A stretch of DNA of 8,059 nucleotides from assembly GCA_049508565.1 (NCBI GenBank), contig JBELAT010000104.1:1-8059 (forward strand), written 5' to 3'. Source of the stretch: CAIRNS01 sp049508565 (lineage in GTDB: Bacteria; Elusimicrobiota; Endomicrobiia; Endomicrobiales; CAIRNS01). How positions within the stretch are numbered: position 1 is the first letter of the stretch; every line of letters starts with the position of its first letter. Positions 7,036 through 8,059 of this stretch are shown piece after piece. The notes under the pieces were generated by a model. It ran no database searches, was not told the DNA's origin, and worked only from the letters and a program-made list of their open reading frames with translations. Made by a program: the position numbers and the translations under genes.

Positions 7036-7773
7036 TTATCGTGCGCGATTCTGCAACCACAAAAAATGTTCGATGTTGCCTTTCGGCCCTTTAACTTCAG
7101 AATCCACGCCGCCGGCAACAGTAAAGCCGTATGTATGAGCGACATCACGAATGCGATTAATCGCCGTTGCGCGCAACTGGTCATCACGCACAACCCCGTG
7201 TTTGACTTCAGCTCGAGACATCTCAAACTGAGGTTTAACCATCGCAATAACATCACCACCCGCACTCACGCACCGGGGCAGGACCGGCAGTATTTTGTCG
7301 AGAGAAATAAAAGACACGTCAATTGTAACAAATTGGACGGAGTCTTTCAATAAATCCGGTGAAAAATAACGAAAGTTCACCCCTTCCATAACTACAACCC
7401 GCGGATCATTACGTAATTTCCAGTGCAATTGCGCATGACCGACATCAATAGCATATACTTTAACAGCACCATGCTGCAATAGATAATCAGTAAATCCGCC
7501 AGTAGAGGCACCGATATCCATGCATATTTTATGTTCGCATGAAACAGGAAATAAATTCAAGGCCGATGCGAGCTTGAGTCCGCCCCGGGATACATAGGGA
7601 TTTAATTCAATGCGGGTAATGACATCATCGGAACTGACGGGCGTTCCCGCTTTGGTCACCACCACACCGTTAAGCTCAATACTGCCGGCGATAATGAGTG
7701 CCAGCGCCTTGCTCCGTGATTCGGCAAGGTTTCTTTCTGCAACCACAACATCTAAACGTTGCTTTACAACCAT
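7036..7773 (-). CDS. tlyA: TlyA family rRNA (cytidine-2'-O)-methyltransferase
   Basis: A 245-residue protein with an S4 RNA-binding domain (about 4-62: R-L-D-V near the start, S-R-S-K-A, I-I-A-G-S-I) joined to an FtsJ-type SAM methyltransferase. S-R-G-G-L-K-L at 62-68 leads into the SAM-binding loop D-I-G-A-S-T-G-G-F-T-D at 86-96. The K-D-K-E catalytic tetrad can be placed at Lys67, Asp152 (T-I-D-V-S-F), Lys180 (M-V-K-P-Q-F-E) and Glu235 (G-N-I-E-H). TlyA methylates cytidine 2'-O positions in rRNA (C1920 of 23S, and in longer members C1409 of 16S) and affects capreomycin sensitivity; older annotations call it haemolysin. The short length fits the 23S-only type, which is inference. The start ATG at 7773 puts the S4 domain at its normal distance and overlaps the end of dxs by 10 bases, suggesting translational coupling; an ATG at 7812 would overlap by 49. 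Confidence 0.95.
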   Translation of the reverse strand: MVVKQRLDVVVAERNLAESRSKALALIIAGSIELNGVVVTKAGTPVSSDDVITRIELNPYVSRGGLKLASALNLFPVSCEHKICMDIGASTGGFTDYLLQHGAVKVYAIDVGHAQLHWKLRNDPRVVVMEGVNFRYFSPDLLKDSVQFVTIDVSFISLDKILPVLPRCVSAGGDVIAMVKPQFEMSRAEVKHGVVRDDQLRATAINRIRDVAHTYGFTVAGGVDSEVKGPKGNIEHFLWLQNRAR

Positions 7774-8059
7774 TGCCTGATATGCTCGGCCATTGACTGG
7801 GCACTGAGACAATATTTATCCCGTAAAATATTCTGACTGCCATGTTCGACAAACGCGTCAGGTAAGGCAATCGGACACACGGAAACGCCGCTTCCCGCAA
7901 CAATCTCAGATACCGCGCCAAACAATCCCCCGATGCATGTGTTTTCTTCGATGGTAACTATTTTCTTTGTATGCGCAGCAATGGTCCTGATCAGCGCTTC
8001 ATCGAGTGGTTTTGCAAAGCGCATATTGACCACCCCTGCCTGAATGTTTTTACCCGCAA
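7764..8059 (-). CDS. dxs: 1-deoxy-D-xylulose-5-phosphate synthase, C-terminal part only
   Basis: Ninety-seven C-terminal residues of a protein that enters from the right edge. They form most of the third transketolase-like domain of Dxs. The frame opens with A-G-K-N-I-Q-A-G, then V-V-N-M-R-F-A-K-P-L-D-E, then V-T-I-E-E-N-T-C-I-G-G and L-P-D-A-F-V-E-H-G-S, all diagnostic of the Dxs C-terminus. It ends with TAA at 7766-7764. Dxs condenses pyruvate and glyceraldehyde 3-phosphate, using thiamine diphosphate, into DXP, the first step of the MEP isoprenoid pathway and a source for thiamine and pyridoxal. The catalytic TPP-binding domains lie outside the window. Its end overlaps tlyA, a common bacterial pairing. 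A frame starting at GTG 8031-8033 is internal to this gene and not a real start. Confidence 0.96.
   Translation of the reverse strand, partial: AGKNIQAGVVNMRFAKPLDEALIRTIAAHTKKIVTIEENTCIGGLFGAVSEIVAGSGVSVCPIALPDAFVEHGSQNILRDKYCLSAQSMAEHIRQWL

Noticed and set aside
7774..7812. Upstream ATG extension of tlyA giving 258 residues
   Set aside because: It would overlap dxs by 49 bases and add 13 residues before the S4 domain, which normally starts close to the N-terminus. ATG at 7773 fits the family better.
1..8059. tRNA, rRNA, CRISPR array, insertion sequence or riboswitch
   Set aside because: I looked for regularly spaced direct repeats, transposase-like frames, terminal inverted repeats and structured RNA signatures and saw none.

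Overview
All supported genes lie on the minus strand, so the window is best read from right to left. The right edge holds the last part of dxs (isoprenoid precursor synthesis). It overlaps by 10 bases with tlyA (rRNA 2'-O-methyltransferase with an S4 domain). After a 143-base gap comes a small HEAT-repeat protein, then a small MNT-type nucleotidyltransferase. A 402-base AT-rich gap without a convincing gene follows. The left two thirds (1-5428) are one uninterrupted minus-strand reading frame of at least 1809 codons that runs off the left edge.

The giant frame is the main content. Reading it codon by codon I found no stop, and recognisable motifs appear in frame along its whole length. From the N-terminus: a weak signal-like segment; a ChaN/EreA- or TraB-like domain (His91, Glu119, His493); a HAD hydrolase with all four motifs (Asp700/Asp702, Ser809, Lys843, Asp868/Asp873); a Pro/Ala linker near 908-920; a long unassigned stretch (about 920-1600) with a very tentative SelO-like patch; and a NadD-like nucleotidylyltransferase-fold domain whose HxGH-type motif reads E-W-G-D. 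Only the HAD identification is secure; the other domain calls are pattern recognition and need profile or structure searches.

The organism is a bacterium with moderate GC, about 50% in the genes I hand-counted and lower between them. dxs followed by tlyA is a common bacterial arrangement. Very large, low-homology proteins with ChaN-like N-terminal domains and NadD-like domains resemble what I remember from Candidatus Omnitrophota (former OP3) genomes. That placement is inference from memory. dxs and tlyA are housekeeping and probably co-transcribed. The HEAT, MNT and giant genes look like accessory or lineage-specific genes, each with its own possible promoter; nothing shows that they act together.
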